DNA of 64,000 bases from an uncultured Pelagibacteraceae bacterium. Its GTDB lineage: Bacteria > Pseudomonadota > Alphaproteobacteria > Pelagibacterales > Pelagibacteraceae. Positions 1-7,931 of this stretch are shown here, in pieces. The stretch lies in contig CACEDU010000005.1 in assembly GCA_902558435.1 (NCBI GenBank), positions 39,311 through 103,310 of the forward strand. The letters run 5' to 3'. Each line of letters begins with the position of its first letter. Within the stretch, counting starts at the first letter, position 1. A program made the position numbers and the translations under genes. The notes under the pieces were generated by a model. It searched no databases, was not told where the DNA came from, and worked only from the letters and a program-made list of their open reading frames with translations.

Positions 1-410
1 GGTTGGCCATTGATGAGGTTACATCTGAAAATGGACCTCTTCAATATATTCCAGGATCACATCTGAACAAAAGCCTTGCTGAGCATAAAACGTTAGACAA
101 GAAAAATATAACCTTAAATCAAACATTAAAAAATATTGATAAATTAAAAGAAAAATCAAAGTATGTTACGTTGCAACCTGGCATGTTCTCAATACATGAT
201 GTTTATTTATTTCATGGATCAAAAGCAAACTACTCTGGAAAAAGGAGAGCTGGCCTAACATATAGGTATATGCCTGCAACAAGTTTGTTTGATCATGAAG
301 GGGCAAGGGAAATTGAAAAAAAGATTGGTTATTCATTACAGCGCCAATTACACTTGGTAAGTGGCACTGATAAAGCTAATAATAAAATTTTTAAAGATCA
401 CACCATATAA
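1..410 (+). CDS. PhyH-like Fe(II)/2-oxoglutarate dioxygenase, C-terminal part (5' end outside window)
   Basis: The visible 135 residues match the C-terminal half of phytanoyl-CoA dioxygenase-family enzymes, which hydroxylate small organic substrates using Fe(II), O2 and 2-oxoglutarate. The family's distal metal-binding His followed by the 2-oxoglutarate-binding Arg is seen in LFHGSKANYS...RAGLTYRY near residues 70-85. The proximal HxD motif lies upstream of the window, and the GPLQYIPGSH stretch is typical just after it. The TTG at base 3 that the ORF track uses as a start is an internal codon, so the gene is truncated by the window edge. It is followed 6 bases later by the flavin monooxygenase, which suggests a shared transcript. 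The substrate is unknown. Confidence 0.8.
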   Translation, partial: LAIDEVTSENGPLQYIPGSHLNKSLAEHKTLDKKNITLNQTLKNIDKLKEKSKYVTLQPGMFSIHDVYLFHGSKANYSGKRRAGLTYRYMPATSLFDHEGAREIEKKIGYSLQRQLHLVSGTDKANNKIFKDHTI

Positions 411-416
411 TTTTAA

Positions 417-2012
417 GTGCAAAAGTTAGATTGTATAATAATAGGTGCCGGATTTTCAGGCTTATATCAACTTCACTGTTTAAGAGATAAATTAAAATTA
501 AATACTTTAGTTATCGAAGAAGGAAAAGATATTGGTGGCACATGGTATTGGAATACATATCCAGGTGCTCGTTGTGATTCTGAGAGTTTTACCTATGGTT
601 TTACCTTTTCTGAAAAAATTTTTAAAAATTGGACTTGGAAAGAAAGATATCCAAAGCAAAAAGTAATTTTAAAATATCTAAAATATTTTTCAAATGAACT
701 AAAATTAAAAAAAAATATAGTTTTTAACCAAAAAGTAATTTCAGCAAAATATATAGAAAAAAATAATTTATGGAAAATTCAAACAAATAATAAAAAAAAA
801 TATTACACCAAATATTTAATATGTGCTGTAGGATCTTTGTCATCTATAAATCTTCCAAAAATAAAAGGAATTAATCAGTTTAGAGGTCAATTACATCACA
901 GTGGAAGATGGCCTAAAAAGAAAATAAACTATAAAAACAAAATTGTAGGACAAGTAGGAACGGGTTCCACTGGAATCCAGATAGCGCCTGAAATTGCAAA
1001 AAAAGCTAAAAAATTAATTTTATTTCAAAGAACACCAAACTTTAGTATTCCAGCTAGAAATAGAAAACTAACTAAAGAAAATATTAAAAATTATAAAAAA
1101 AATTTCAAAAAACTTAGAAATTTTTTAAAAAGAACTCCTGGAGGACATCCTTTTGAATTTCCTAAAAAATCTGCCTTTGATTATAACGAGACAAAAAGAA
1201 ATTCACTTTATGAAAAATCTTGGCAGTATGGAACTTTATCTTTTAGAGCAACATTTAATGATATAGTTAAAAATCTCAAAGCAAATCAAACAGCAGTTAA
1301 CTTTATAAAGAATAAAATATATTCAACAGTAAAAAATAAAAAATATGCTGATATATTAACTAATTTTGACCATCCTTTTACAGCTAAAAGACCTACTTTA
1401 AATACAAATTATTATGAGATGTTTAATAAAAAAAATGTCGAATTAGTTGACTTAAAGCAAAGCCCAATAGTTAAAATAACTAAAAAAGGCATTAAAACTA
1501 AAAAAGGCGAATACATTTTAGATAAAATTATTTTTGCAACAGGTTTTGATGCATTAACTGGATCAATTTTGAAACTAAATATAATTGGTAAAAAAGATAT
1601 ACATTTATCTAAATTTTGGAGCAAAGGTCCTAAAAGTTTTTTAGGCCTTCTTGTTCCGAATTTTCCAAATTTATTTATTGTGAGTGGACCTGGCAGCCCA
1701 TCAGTTTTAACAAATGTTCCAGTACAAATAGAACAACATGTTAAATGGATTACAAATTGCATTAAATATTTAGAAAAAAATAAAAAAAAAAGCATTGAAA
1801 CTACCAATCTTGCAGCAAAAAAATGGCAAAAAGAAATTATGAATTCAGTTAAAAAAACATTATTTATGAAAGCTAAAAGTTCTTGGTATAAAGGCGACAA
1901 TATACCTGGTAAACCAAAGACTTTTTTACCTTATCCTGGTGGAATGCCAAAATATAAAAGTGAATGCATAAAAGTAGAAAAGAACAAGTATAAAGAATTA
2001 AAAATATCTTAA
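417..2012 (+). CDS. Baeyer-Villiger-type flavin monooxygenase (FAD/NADPH)
   Basis: The 531-residue protein has the usual length for a class B flavoprotein monooxygenase. It shows an N-terminal FAD Rossmann motif (GAGFSGLY, about residue 10), the GTWYWNTYPGARCD segment typical of Baeyer-Villiger enzymes (about 43-56), the family fingerprint FRGQLHHSGRWP (about 153), a second NADPH Rossmann motif (GTGSTGIQIAPE, about 180) and a C-terminal ATGFDALTG. Such enzymes insert oxygen into ketones or oxidise heteroatoms. The start is GTG; no in-frame ATG lies before the FAD motif. It sits between a dioxygenase and an exported isomerase, followed by dehydrogenases, so a role in stepwise oxidation of an organic substrate is inferred. 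The 489-nt minus-strand ORF inside it is a shadow. Confidence 0.88.
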   Translation: MQKLDCIIIGAGFSGLYQLHCLRDKLKLNTLVIEEGKDIGGTWYWNTYPGARCDSESFTYGFTFSEKIFKNWTWKERYPKQKVILKYLKYFSNELKLKKNIVFNQKVISAKYIEKNNLWKIQTNNKKKYYTKYLICAVGSLSSINLPKIKGINQFRGQLHHSGRWPKKKINYKNKIVGQVGTGSTGIQIAPEIAKKAKKLILFQRTPNFSIPARNRKLTKENIKNYKKNFKKLRNFLKRTPGGHPFEFPKKSAFDYNETKRNSLYEKSWQYGTLSFRATFNDIVKNLKANQTAVNFIKNKIYSTVKNKKYADILTNFDHPFTAKRPTLNTNYYEMFNKKNVELVDLKQSPIVKITKKGIKTKKGEYILDKIIFATGFDALTGSILKLNIIGKKDIHLSKFWSKGPKSFLGLLVPNFPNLFIVSGPGSPSVLTNVPVQIEQHVKWITNCIKYLEKNKKKSIETTNLAAKKWQKEIMNSVKKTLFMKAKSSWYKGDNIPGKPKTFLPYPGGMPKYKSECIKVEKNKYKELKIS

Positions 2013-2013
2013 A

Positions 2014-2757
2014 ATGAGAACTATAAAATTTTTAATAGTATATTTATTTCTAACAACTAATTTAATTTCAGCAGAGATAGAAATTTTAGTTGATAAACCA
2101 GGTGAAGGAAAAAAAATTATTAATCATTCCTGGGTACAAATTGAATATACTGGTTCATTTATTGATGGAAAAGTTTTTGATACTAACGTCGGAAAAGATC
2201 GACCTTTAGTAGTTCAAATAGGAATGAGAGAAGTTATACCTGGTTTTGAAATGGGTATAGTTGGTACAAATAAAGGAACAATCAGAAAAATAAAAATTCC
2301 CTCAGAATTAGCATATGGCTCTTCTGGAGCTGGAGACGTAATACCACCAAATTCAGATCTTATTTTTGAATTTAAGATTATTGATGTTTTAGATCCAAAT
2401 TATAATTTAATTTCATCTGATGAATTAAAAAATTTGTTAGATAATAATGCAGTTGTTTTAGATATTAGAACGGACGATCAATGGAAAAAAACTGGAGTAA
2501 TTAAAGGATCATTTCAGGAAACTGCGTTTGATAAAAATGGAAAATTTAATGTTTATTTAATGGATAGAGTTAGAGCTTTAGCTGGCGCCGAGTCTCAAAA
2601 TATTGAAATTATTTTTGTAAGTAATGATGGAGAGACCGCATCAATTTTAGGCAATGCCTTTGCAGAAGATTTAGGTTTTAAAAATGTATATGTTTTAAAA
2701 GGTGGAATTAAAGCTTGGATTAATGAGGAAAAAGCATTAGTTTCCTTCTTAAAATAA
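2014..2757 (+). CDS. Exported FKBP-type peptidyl-prolyl isomerase fused to a degenerate rhodanese domain
   Basis: A signal peptide of about 20 residues (MRTIKFLIVYLFLTTNLISA) is followed by an FKBP domain (about residues 28-127: YTGSFIDGKVFDTN, VIPGFEMGI, IPSELAYGSSG) and a C-terminal rhodanese fold (about 133-247: VLDIRTDDQW, TGVIKGS, VLKGGIKAW). The loop where a rhodanese has its catalytic Cys reads FVSNDGETA, with Ser at the Cys position, so sulfurtransferase activity is unlikely as seen. FKBP domains catalyse proline isomerisation and assist folding, here presumably in the periplasm. It starts one base after the monooxygenase stop, so cotranscription is likely. The fusion and the missing Cys are seen directly. 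A binding or scaffold role for the rhodanese part is inferred. Confidence 0.85.
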   Translation: MRTIKFLIVYLFLTTNLISAEIEILVDKPGEGKKIINHSWVQIEYTGSFIDGKVFDTNVGKDRPLVVQIGMREVIPGFEMGIVGTNKGTIRKIKIPSELAYGSSGAGDVIPPNSDLIFEFKIIDVLDPNYNLISSDELKNLLDNNAVVLDIRTDDQWKKTGVIKGSFQETAFDKNGKFNVYLMDRVRALAGAESQNIEIIFVSNDGETASILGNAFAEDLGFKNVYVLKGGIKAWINEEKALVSFLK

Positions 2758-2775
2758 CATCAAATCATTTAAAAA

Positions 2776-3555
2776 ATGAAGCTTAAAGATAGAGTAGCAA
2801 TAGTTACAGGCGGAGGTAAGGGCATAGGTGAAGAAATTTGCTTAGGCCTTGCAAAAGAGGGAGCTAAGATTGTTATAGCAGAAATAGATATTGCAAATTC
2901 AGAAAATGCTAAAAAAAAGATTTTAGATACGGGTAGTGAAGCAATAATTGTAAAAACTGACGTTTCAAAAAAAGATAGTATTAATGAAATGGTAGAAAAA
3001 GCCATTCAAACATTTGGAAAAATTGATATTCTTATAAATAATGCAGGCATAAGGCATGTAAAAAAATTATTAGATCATACCAAACAAGACTGGGACGATA
3101 TGATTTCAGTAAACCTTACAGCACCATTTCTTGCAAGTCAGGCAGTTATTCCTCACATGATTAAAAATGGTAAGGGAAAAATTATTAACTTTGGTTCTAT
3201 AGCTAGTTTTATGGGCAGACCTGATAGAGTAGGTTATGTTGCAGCTAAAAGTGGAGTATTAGGTTTAACAAGAGCATTGTCAGTTGATCTTACCGGAAAA
3301 AACATAAACGTAAATACGATTTGTCCTGGATTGATATCAACACCTTTCAACCAAAAATATGCTGAAGACCCAAAACATGGAGAAGCTTGGGGAAAAGAAA
3401 CCGTTGTTGGAAGATGGGGACAACCAAAAGATATTGTAGGAGCAGCAGTATTTTTATCAAGTGATGAATCTGATTTTATAAATGGATCTGAAATAAAAAT
3501 AGATGGCGGATGGCTCTCTTCTAAAGTTAGAAGAGGAGAATTAGATAATGAGTAA
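2776..3555 (+). CDS. Short-chain dehydrogenase/reductase (SDR family)
   Basis: This 259-residue classical SDR has the nucleotide motif TGGGKGIGEE near residue 11, NNAG near 88, a catalytic Ser in INFGSIAS (about 141) and YVAAK (Tyr/Lys, about 155-159). The C-terminal INGSEIKIDGGW is the usual end of the FabG-like group. It should interconvert an alcohol and a ketone with NAD(P)H. The start is ATG 18 bases after the FKBP-rhodanese stop, and the gene overlaps the aldehyde dehydrogenase by 8 bases, so an operon is likely. Membership of the fatty-acid FabG step is not implied. The neighbourhood suggests a catabolic dehydrogenase, with unknown substrate. Confidence 0.88.
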   Translation: MKLKDRVAIVTGGGKGIGEEICLGLAKEGAKIVIAEIDIANSENAKKKILDTGSEAIIVKTDVSKKDSINEMVEKAIQTFGKIDILINNAGIRHVKKLLDHTKQDWDDMISVNLTAPFLASQAVIPHMIKNGKGKIINFGSIASFMGRPDRVGYVAAKSGVLGLTRALSVDLTGKNINVNTICPGLISTPFNQKYAEDPKHGEAWGKETVVGRWGQPKDIVGAAVFLSSDESDFINGSEIKIDGGWLSSKVRRGELDNE

Positions 3556-5065
3556 CTTTGAAAAAAATCTTGAACAGGCACTTAATAACGCAAAAAGATT
3601 AACGGATAAAATTTTAATTGATGGCAAATTAATATCTGCTCAAACAAATAATAAGATACCGGTATTAAATCCAAGCACAGGTGACAATATTGGATCTGCT
3701 CCTCAGTGTGATAAAAATGATGTAAATATTGCAGTTGAGTCAGCATACAAAGCTTTTCAAAAATGGAAAAAAATACCAGCAAGAGAAAGAGGAAAAATGG
3801 TTGCTGCTGGTGCAAAAAGATTAGAGGAAAGAAAGTCTGAAATTGAAACTTTATTATCATTAGATACAGGTAATGCTTTAAGAACACAGGCTATACCAGA
3901 AACGGCTGCTTCCATTGAACTTACAAATATGTTTGCAGGTTTATCTGGAGAGCTAAAAGGAGAAAATTATCCTACCAATATTCCAAACAGTATTCATTAT
4001 ACTACCAGAGATCCAATAGGGGTTGTTTGTGCAATCGTCCCTTGGAATGCACCATTATTTTTAACAGTTGCAAAAATCGCTCCAGCTATTGTAGCAGGAA
4101 ACAGTGTTGTTTTAAAAACTGCTGAACAAGCTCCATTTTGCGCACTTTTATTATCAGAGATATTTCAACAAGAACTTCCTCCGGGTGTTTTAAATGTAAT
4201 CTCAGGTTATGGAGAAGAGTGTGGTGAACCTTTGGTAACTCATGAAAAAGTCAGAAAAGTAACGTTTACAGGATCTTTTGCTGTTGGAAAGATTATAGCA
4301 CAAAAAGCTGCCCCTAAATTGTGCCCAGTTACTCTAGAACTTGGAGGAAAAAATCCAAATATAATAATGAGTGATGCAGATTTAGATATTGCAATTCAAG
4401 GGGTTATTGATGGAATGAGATATACTCGACAAGGACAAGCATGTACTGCTGGATCAAGAGTTTATATTCAGGAAAAAATTTATGACAAAGTACTAAATGG
4501 AGTTGTTGAAAAATTAAGTAAATTAAAAATGGGAAATGCTCTAGATGAAAGTTCTGATATTGGAGCAATTATTTCTGAAGAACAGCTTAAACGAACTTTA
4601 CATTATATGAATATTGCAAAAAAAAACTCTACAACCAAAGTTGTACACGGTGGCAATCAATCAACAGGTGGTGATTATAAAAACGGATTCTTTTATGAAC
4701 CTACATTGATGTCAGGTGTTCCAGTAAGCTCTCCAGTTTGTCAAGAAGAAATATTTGGTCCTGTTGCTTGTGCTATACCATTTAAAACATTTGATGAAGT
4801 AATGAACAGCGCAAATAACACACCGTTTGGATTATCAGCAGTATTGTGGACACAAAATTTATCTAGAGCTTTACAGTTTGTTGAAGAAATTGAAGCAGGT
4901 TTTGTCCAAGTAAATCAATGTGTAGCGCCTAGAGCAAATGTTTCATATGGTGGTTTAAAAATGAGTGGGCTAGGAAAAGAGTACGCCTTTGATAGTATGA
5001 TAAATCATTTTACTCAAAGTAAAACGGTTTTGATTAATAGAGGAAAATCAAATATAGATATTTAA
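3548..5065 (+). CDS. NAD(P)-dependent aldehyde dehydrogenase
   Basis: This 505-residue protein is a full-length ALDH-superfamily enzyme oxidising an aldehyde to the acid. The general-base Glu lies in TLELGGKNPN, the catalytic Cys in RQGQACTAGSR, and the cofactor-binding stretch is IVPWNAPLFL, followed by FTGSFAVG. The C-terminal FGLSAVLWTQNLSRAL is also characteristic. Because Glu is retained, it belongs to the hydrolytic ALDH group and not the CoA-acylating methylmalonate-semialdehyde type. It overlaps the SDR by 8 bases and is followed 2 bases later by a 3-hydroxyisobutyrate dehydrogenase, so the three probably act on one alcohol-aldehyde-acid series. Minus-strand ORFs inside it are shadows. 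Confidence 0.92.
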   Translation: MSNFEKNLEQALNNAKRLTDKILIDGKLISAQTNNKIPVLNPSTGDNIGSAPQCDKNDVNIAVESAYKAFQKWKKIPARERGKMVAAGAKRLEERKSEIETLLSLDTGNALRTQAIPETAASIELTNMFAGLSGELKGENYPTNIPNSIHYTTRDPIGVVCAIVPWNAPLFLTVAKIAPAIVAGNSVVLKTAEQAPFCALLLSEIFQQELPPGVLNVISGYGEECGEPLVTHEKVRKVTFTGSFAVGKIIAQKAAPKLCPVTLELGGKNPNIIMSDADLDIAIQGVIDGMRYTRQGQACTAGSRVYIQEKIYDKVLNGVVEKLSKLKMGNALDESSDIGAIISEEQLKRTLHYMNIAKKNSTTKVVHGGNQSTGGDYKNGFFYEPTLMSGVPVSSPVCQEEIFGPVACAIPFKTFDEVMNSANNTPFGLSAVLWTQNLSRALQFVEEIEAGFVQVNQCVAPRANVSYGGLKMSGLGKEYAFDSMINHFTQSKTVLINRGKSNIDI

Positions 5066-5067
5066 AT

Positions 5068-5994
5068 ATGACAGATCAAATAGCTTTTATTGGTGTTGGA
5101 AACATGGGTAACCCAATGGCAGATCAATTAGTTAAAGCTGGTAAAAAAGTTAAAGTCTACGATGTTTCACCAGAAATGATAAAAAAAGCCAAAGATGCTA
5201 ATTTAGATGTGGTTGATACATTAGATGAGGTCCTTGAGGGTGCAAATTTTGTAATCTCAATGTTACCTGAAGGCAAACATGTAAAATCTCTTTTTTTAGG
5301 AGACAAAGGTATTATTGATAAAATTTCAAAGGATGCTCTCATAATTGACTGTTCAACAATTGATATTGAAACTTCTTTATTACTAGGCAAGGAAGCAAAA
5401 AATAGAGGAATTAAAATGATTGATGCGCCCGTTACAGGAGGTGTTATGGGAGCAAGAGTAGGTAAATTAAATTTTTTAGTTGGTGGAGATGATGAAGCTG
5501 TAAATTTAGCTAAACCATTAATGGATATTATGGGGCAAAAAATTTTACATGCTGGACCACAGGGAAGTGGAGTTGGAGTAAAAATTTGTAACAATATGTC
5601 TTTAGGAATTTCAATGATAGCAGCATCAGAGGCACTAATGTTGGCAAAAAGACTAAAGATGGATTTAAAAAAAGTTCATGAAATTATGAAAAATGCTTCT
5701 GGAAATAATTGGGCTTTATCAACTTATACACCGCTGCCAAATTTAACAGATGGCGTTCCCTCTAATAACAAATATAGACCAGGCTTTTCTGCGGCCATGA
5801 TGACTAAAGATTTAAAGTTAGCTAATGATGCTGCAAAATCTGTAAATGCGTCAACACCTCTAGGAAAACATGCCTTAGATATATTTAATGAATTTTGTGA
5901 GGGTGGTGATAGCGAAACAGATTATTCAGGTATATCAAAAAAAATTGGTGGAGATGCTTGGGATTATCCCTTTGATCCTAAGGGTAAGAAATAG
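5068..5994 (+). CDS. mmsB: 3-hydroxyisobutyrate dehydrogenase (MmsB-like beta-hydroxyacid dehydrogenase)
   Basis: The 308-residue protein begins with an NAD-binding motif FIGVGNMGNPMA and carries the substrate motif DAPVTGGVMGA (about 125) and the catalytic Lys region GVGVKICNNMSLG (about 172). The later stretch ASGNNWALSTYTPLPN with GVPSNNKYRPGF closely resembles true 3-hydroxyisobutyrate dehydrogenases of valine breakdown rather than tartronate semialdehyde reductases. It oxidises 3-hydroxyisobutyrate to methylmalonate semialdehyde. It is the last gene of the dehydrogenase run, 2 bases after the ALDH. The next gene, dctP, is preceded by its own spacer. A related but more divergent enzyme lies at 14675-15529. 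The precise substrate is inferred from motif similarity. Confidence 0.8.
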   Translation: MTDQIAFIGVGNMGNPMADQLVKAGKKVKVYDVSPEMIKKAKDANLDVVDTLDEVLEGANFVISMLPEGKHVKSLFLGDKGIIDKISKDALIIDCSTIDIETSLLLGKEAKNRGIKMIDAPVTGGVMGARVGKLNFLVGGDDEAVNLAKPLMDIMGQKILHAGPQGSGVGVKICNNMSLGISMIAASEALMLAKRLKMDLKKVHEIMKNASGNNWALSTYTPLPNLTDGVPSNNKYRPGFSAAMMTKDLKLANDAAKSVNASTPLGKHALDIFNEFCEGGDSETDYSGISKKIGGDAWDYPFDPKGKK

Positions 5995-6071
5995 TTACTA
6001 TTAAACTTCAGGTTGTAAATGCAACAATTTATCGTTTTACATTTGTATCTCAATGAGTTTTACTCCCTTCA

Positions 6072-6088
6072 TTATTAAGTCTTAATAA
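6072..6088. promoter_or_regulatory. 17-bp perfect palindrome upstream of dctP (candidate operator)
   Basis: The spacer between mmsB and dctP (5995-6109) contains TTATTAAGTCTTAATAA, with two 8-base arms around a single central T. It ends 21 bases before the dctP ATG, next to a good ribosome binding site (GAGAGGGA at about 6096-6103). The position fits a repressor or activator site controlling the transporter. The symmetry is seen directly. The function is inferred, and AT-rich sequence makes chance palindromes commoner. Confidence 0.4.
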
Positions 6089-6109
6089 CAATAAAGAGAG
6101 GGATATATA

Positions 6110-7198
6110 ATGAAAAAAATCACTTCAATGATTTTAGCTTTAGTATTTGCAGTTTCAGTAATTGGATCTGCTTCTGCTAAAACATTAAAAATCCAACTTA
6201 CTTTTCCTAAAACATCATACGATGGACAAATCGTAAAAATGTGGACTGACAGAGTAACAAAATTAACTCGTGGAGAGTTAAAATTTGAGCTTCTTTCAAA
6301 AGGTGAAGTTGTTGGTATGAAAGAAACACTAGAAGCTGTTGACAAAGGTCTAGTAGATGGTGGTGCAGCATGGACTCACTACTGGTCAAACTATCACCCA
6401 GCTGCGATGTTATTTGGTTCGCCAGTTGCTGGTGGAGGAATTGGCTTAAGTACTAAATCTTGGTTAGCATGGTACTTCGACAATGGTGGTAAAGAGTTAT
6501 ACGACCAATTGTGGAGCGAGATGGGAATGAATGTTAAAGGTTTCGTGATGGCATCATCTGGACCAGAAGCATTAGGTTGGTTTAAAGAGCCGATCAAGAA
6601 TATGGATGATTTCAGAAAATACAGATTTAGAACTCCTCCAGGAATTCCAGGACAAACATACAAAGATATCGGAATTGCATCAGTATCTCTATCAGGTGGT
6701 GATATTTTACCAGCGCTTGAAAAAGGAACAATTGATGCTGCAGAGTGGTGTTGTCCAAAACCAGACTCAGTATTTGGTTTCCAAAAAGTTCTTAAAAACT
6801 ATTATCTACAAGGTCTTCACCAAAACGTTGTAAATGGAGACATTTACATAAATGGTGATGTTTATAATTCTTTAACGGATCATCAAAAATATGCAATGGA
6901 AGTTGCATCTGAAGCTATGATCACAAGAAATATTACAAACAGAGCTGTAGAAAATGGAAAAGCGTTAATTGATCTTACTCAAAATCATGGTGTAAAACTA
7001 TGGGATACACCAGCTGATTATTTCACTGAGTACATGAACGCTGCTCAAGCTACTCTTAAAAAGAATGCAGCAGAGAATGCTTTCTTTAAACAAGTTTACG
7101 AGCACATGACTGAGCACGCAAAAGTTGTAGTACCTTTTATTGCACAAATGGAAACATCTGATGCATCAATTGGATCTGCATTTGCAGCACAACAATAA
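6110..7198 (+). CDS. dctP: TRAP transporter periplasmic solute-binding protein (DctP family)
   Basis: A clear signal peptide (MKKITSMILALVFAVSVIGSASA, about 23 residues) leads into a 362-residue DctP-type binding protein. The conserved Arg region KYRFRTPPGIPGQTY, the segment SGGDILPALEKGTIDAAEW and the overall length fit the family. The pattern resembles the 2-oxoacid/monocarboxylate-binding branch (TakP-like) by memory, with an unusual Cys-Cys in EWCCPKPDS where that branch usually has other residues. It captures a carboxylated solute in the periplasm for the DctQM permease. A strong Shine-Dalgarno sequence and less AT-rich codons than its neighbours suggest high expression. A hairpin terminator follows before dctQ. 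The substrate is not determinable here. Confidence 0.92.
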   Translation: MKKITSMILALVFAVSVIGSASAKTLKIQLTFPKTSYDGQIVKMWTDRVTKLTRGELKFELLSKGEVVGMKETLEAVDKGLVDGGAAWTHYWSNYHPAAMLFGSPVAGGGIGLSTKSWLAWYFDNGGKELYDQLWSEMGMNVKGFVMASSGPEALGWFKEPIKNMDDFRKYRFRTPPGIPGQTYKDIGIASVSLSGGDILPALEKGTIDAAEWCCPKPDSVFGFQKVLKNYYLQGLHQNVVNGDIYINGDVYNSLTDHQKYAMEVASEAMITRNITNRAVENGKALIDLTQNHGVKLWDTPADYFTEYMNAAQATLKKNAAENAFFKQVYEHMTEHAKVVVPFIAQMETSDASIGSAFAAQQ

Positions 7199-7208
7199 GT
7201 AACTTTAT

Positions 7209-7242
7209 AAAAAACGGGGATTTTACTAATCCCCGTTTTTTT
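7209..7242 (+). terminator. Intrinsic terminator / attenuator between dctP and dctQ
   Basis: A perfect 14-bp stem, with AAAAAACGGGGATT at 7209-7222 and AATCCCCGTTTTTT at 7228-7241, encloses a 5-base loop. It has five G/C pairs in the core and runs into a T tract. This is a textbook Rho-independent terminator 10 bases after the dctP stop and 33 bases before dctQ. It probably ends most transcripts after the binding protein and lets a fraction read into the membrane subunits. Confidence 0.9.
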
Positions 7243-7274
7243 AATAATTTAAATTTAAATAATATACTTGTTCA

Positions 7275-7931
7275 ATGGTTGATAAAGATACAGAACCAAA
7301 AGTTAAAGAAAATCTTGATATTACTGACGAATTAATTGCTGAAAGAAGAACAAGTACAAAAATGCCTGAGGACATGACTCCTTGGATGGCAAAAACAGTC
7401 GAATTTATTGATTCAAAAATGCTTTTATCAGGCAAAATAATAATGTGGATCACAATTCCACTTATTTATGCAATGATACATGAAGTAATTGGAAGACATT
7501 TTTTTAATAGACCTACACTTTGGTCTTTTGATATTAGCAGAATGCTAGCAGGGGCTTTGTTCATGCTTGGTGCAGCATATACATTATCAAAAGGTATTCA
7601 TATAAGAGCTGACTTTCTCTACAGAAATTGGACAGTTAAAAATCAGGCTAGAGTTGATCTATTTTTATATCTTTTATTTTTTATACCAGGTTTCTTAGTA
7701 TTTTTTTATGTAAGTTTTGATTATGCTTACACATCAATTTGTGGAAGATCAAATCTTGAAGAATGTTTAGGTGGAAAAGTAAGAATTCAAAGAGCGATGG
7801 ACACTACATGGATGCCAATAATGTGGCCATTAAAAAGTTGTATGCCAATTGGAGCCTTTTTACTTTTAGTTCAAGGTTTTTCTGAAATACTTAAAACATA
7901 TTATGCTTTTGTGAAAGGAAGATGGCCTTAA
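7275..7931 (+). CDS. dctQ: TRAP transporter small membrane subunit (DctQ)
   Basis: The 218-residue protein has about four hydrophobic segments (near 54-75, 87-109, 125-150 and 185-205) and the DctQ features of the larger variant, with a hydrophilic N-terminus of about 50 residues. Motifs such as GALFMLGAAYTLSKGIHIRAD are typical. It pairs with DctM to form the Na+-dependent inner-membrane permease fed by DctP. Its 3' end overlaps dctM, whose start codon lies within the last codons, so the two are translationally coupled. The start is ATG just after the intercistronic terminator, with no strong Shine-Dalgarno sequence. Confidence 0.9.
   Translation: MVDKDTEPKVKENLDITDELIAERRTSTKMPEDMTPWMAKTVEFIDSKMLLSGKIIMWITIPLIYAMIHEVIGRHFFNRPTLWSFDISRMLAGALFMLGAAYTLSKGIHIRADFLYRNWTVKNQARVDLFLYLLFFIPGFLVFFYVSFDYAYTSICGRSNLEECLGGKVRIQRAMDTTWMPIMWPLKSCMPIGAFLLLVQGFSEILKTYYAFVKGRWP

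Noticed and set aside
1412-1900. 162-residue minus-strand ORF in the flavin monooxygenase gene
   Set aside because: It is a shadow of a well-supported + strand enzyme, with no recognisable motif or start context.
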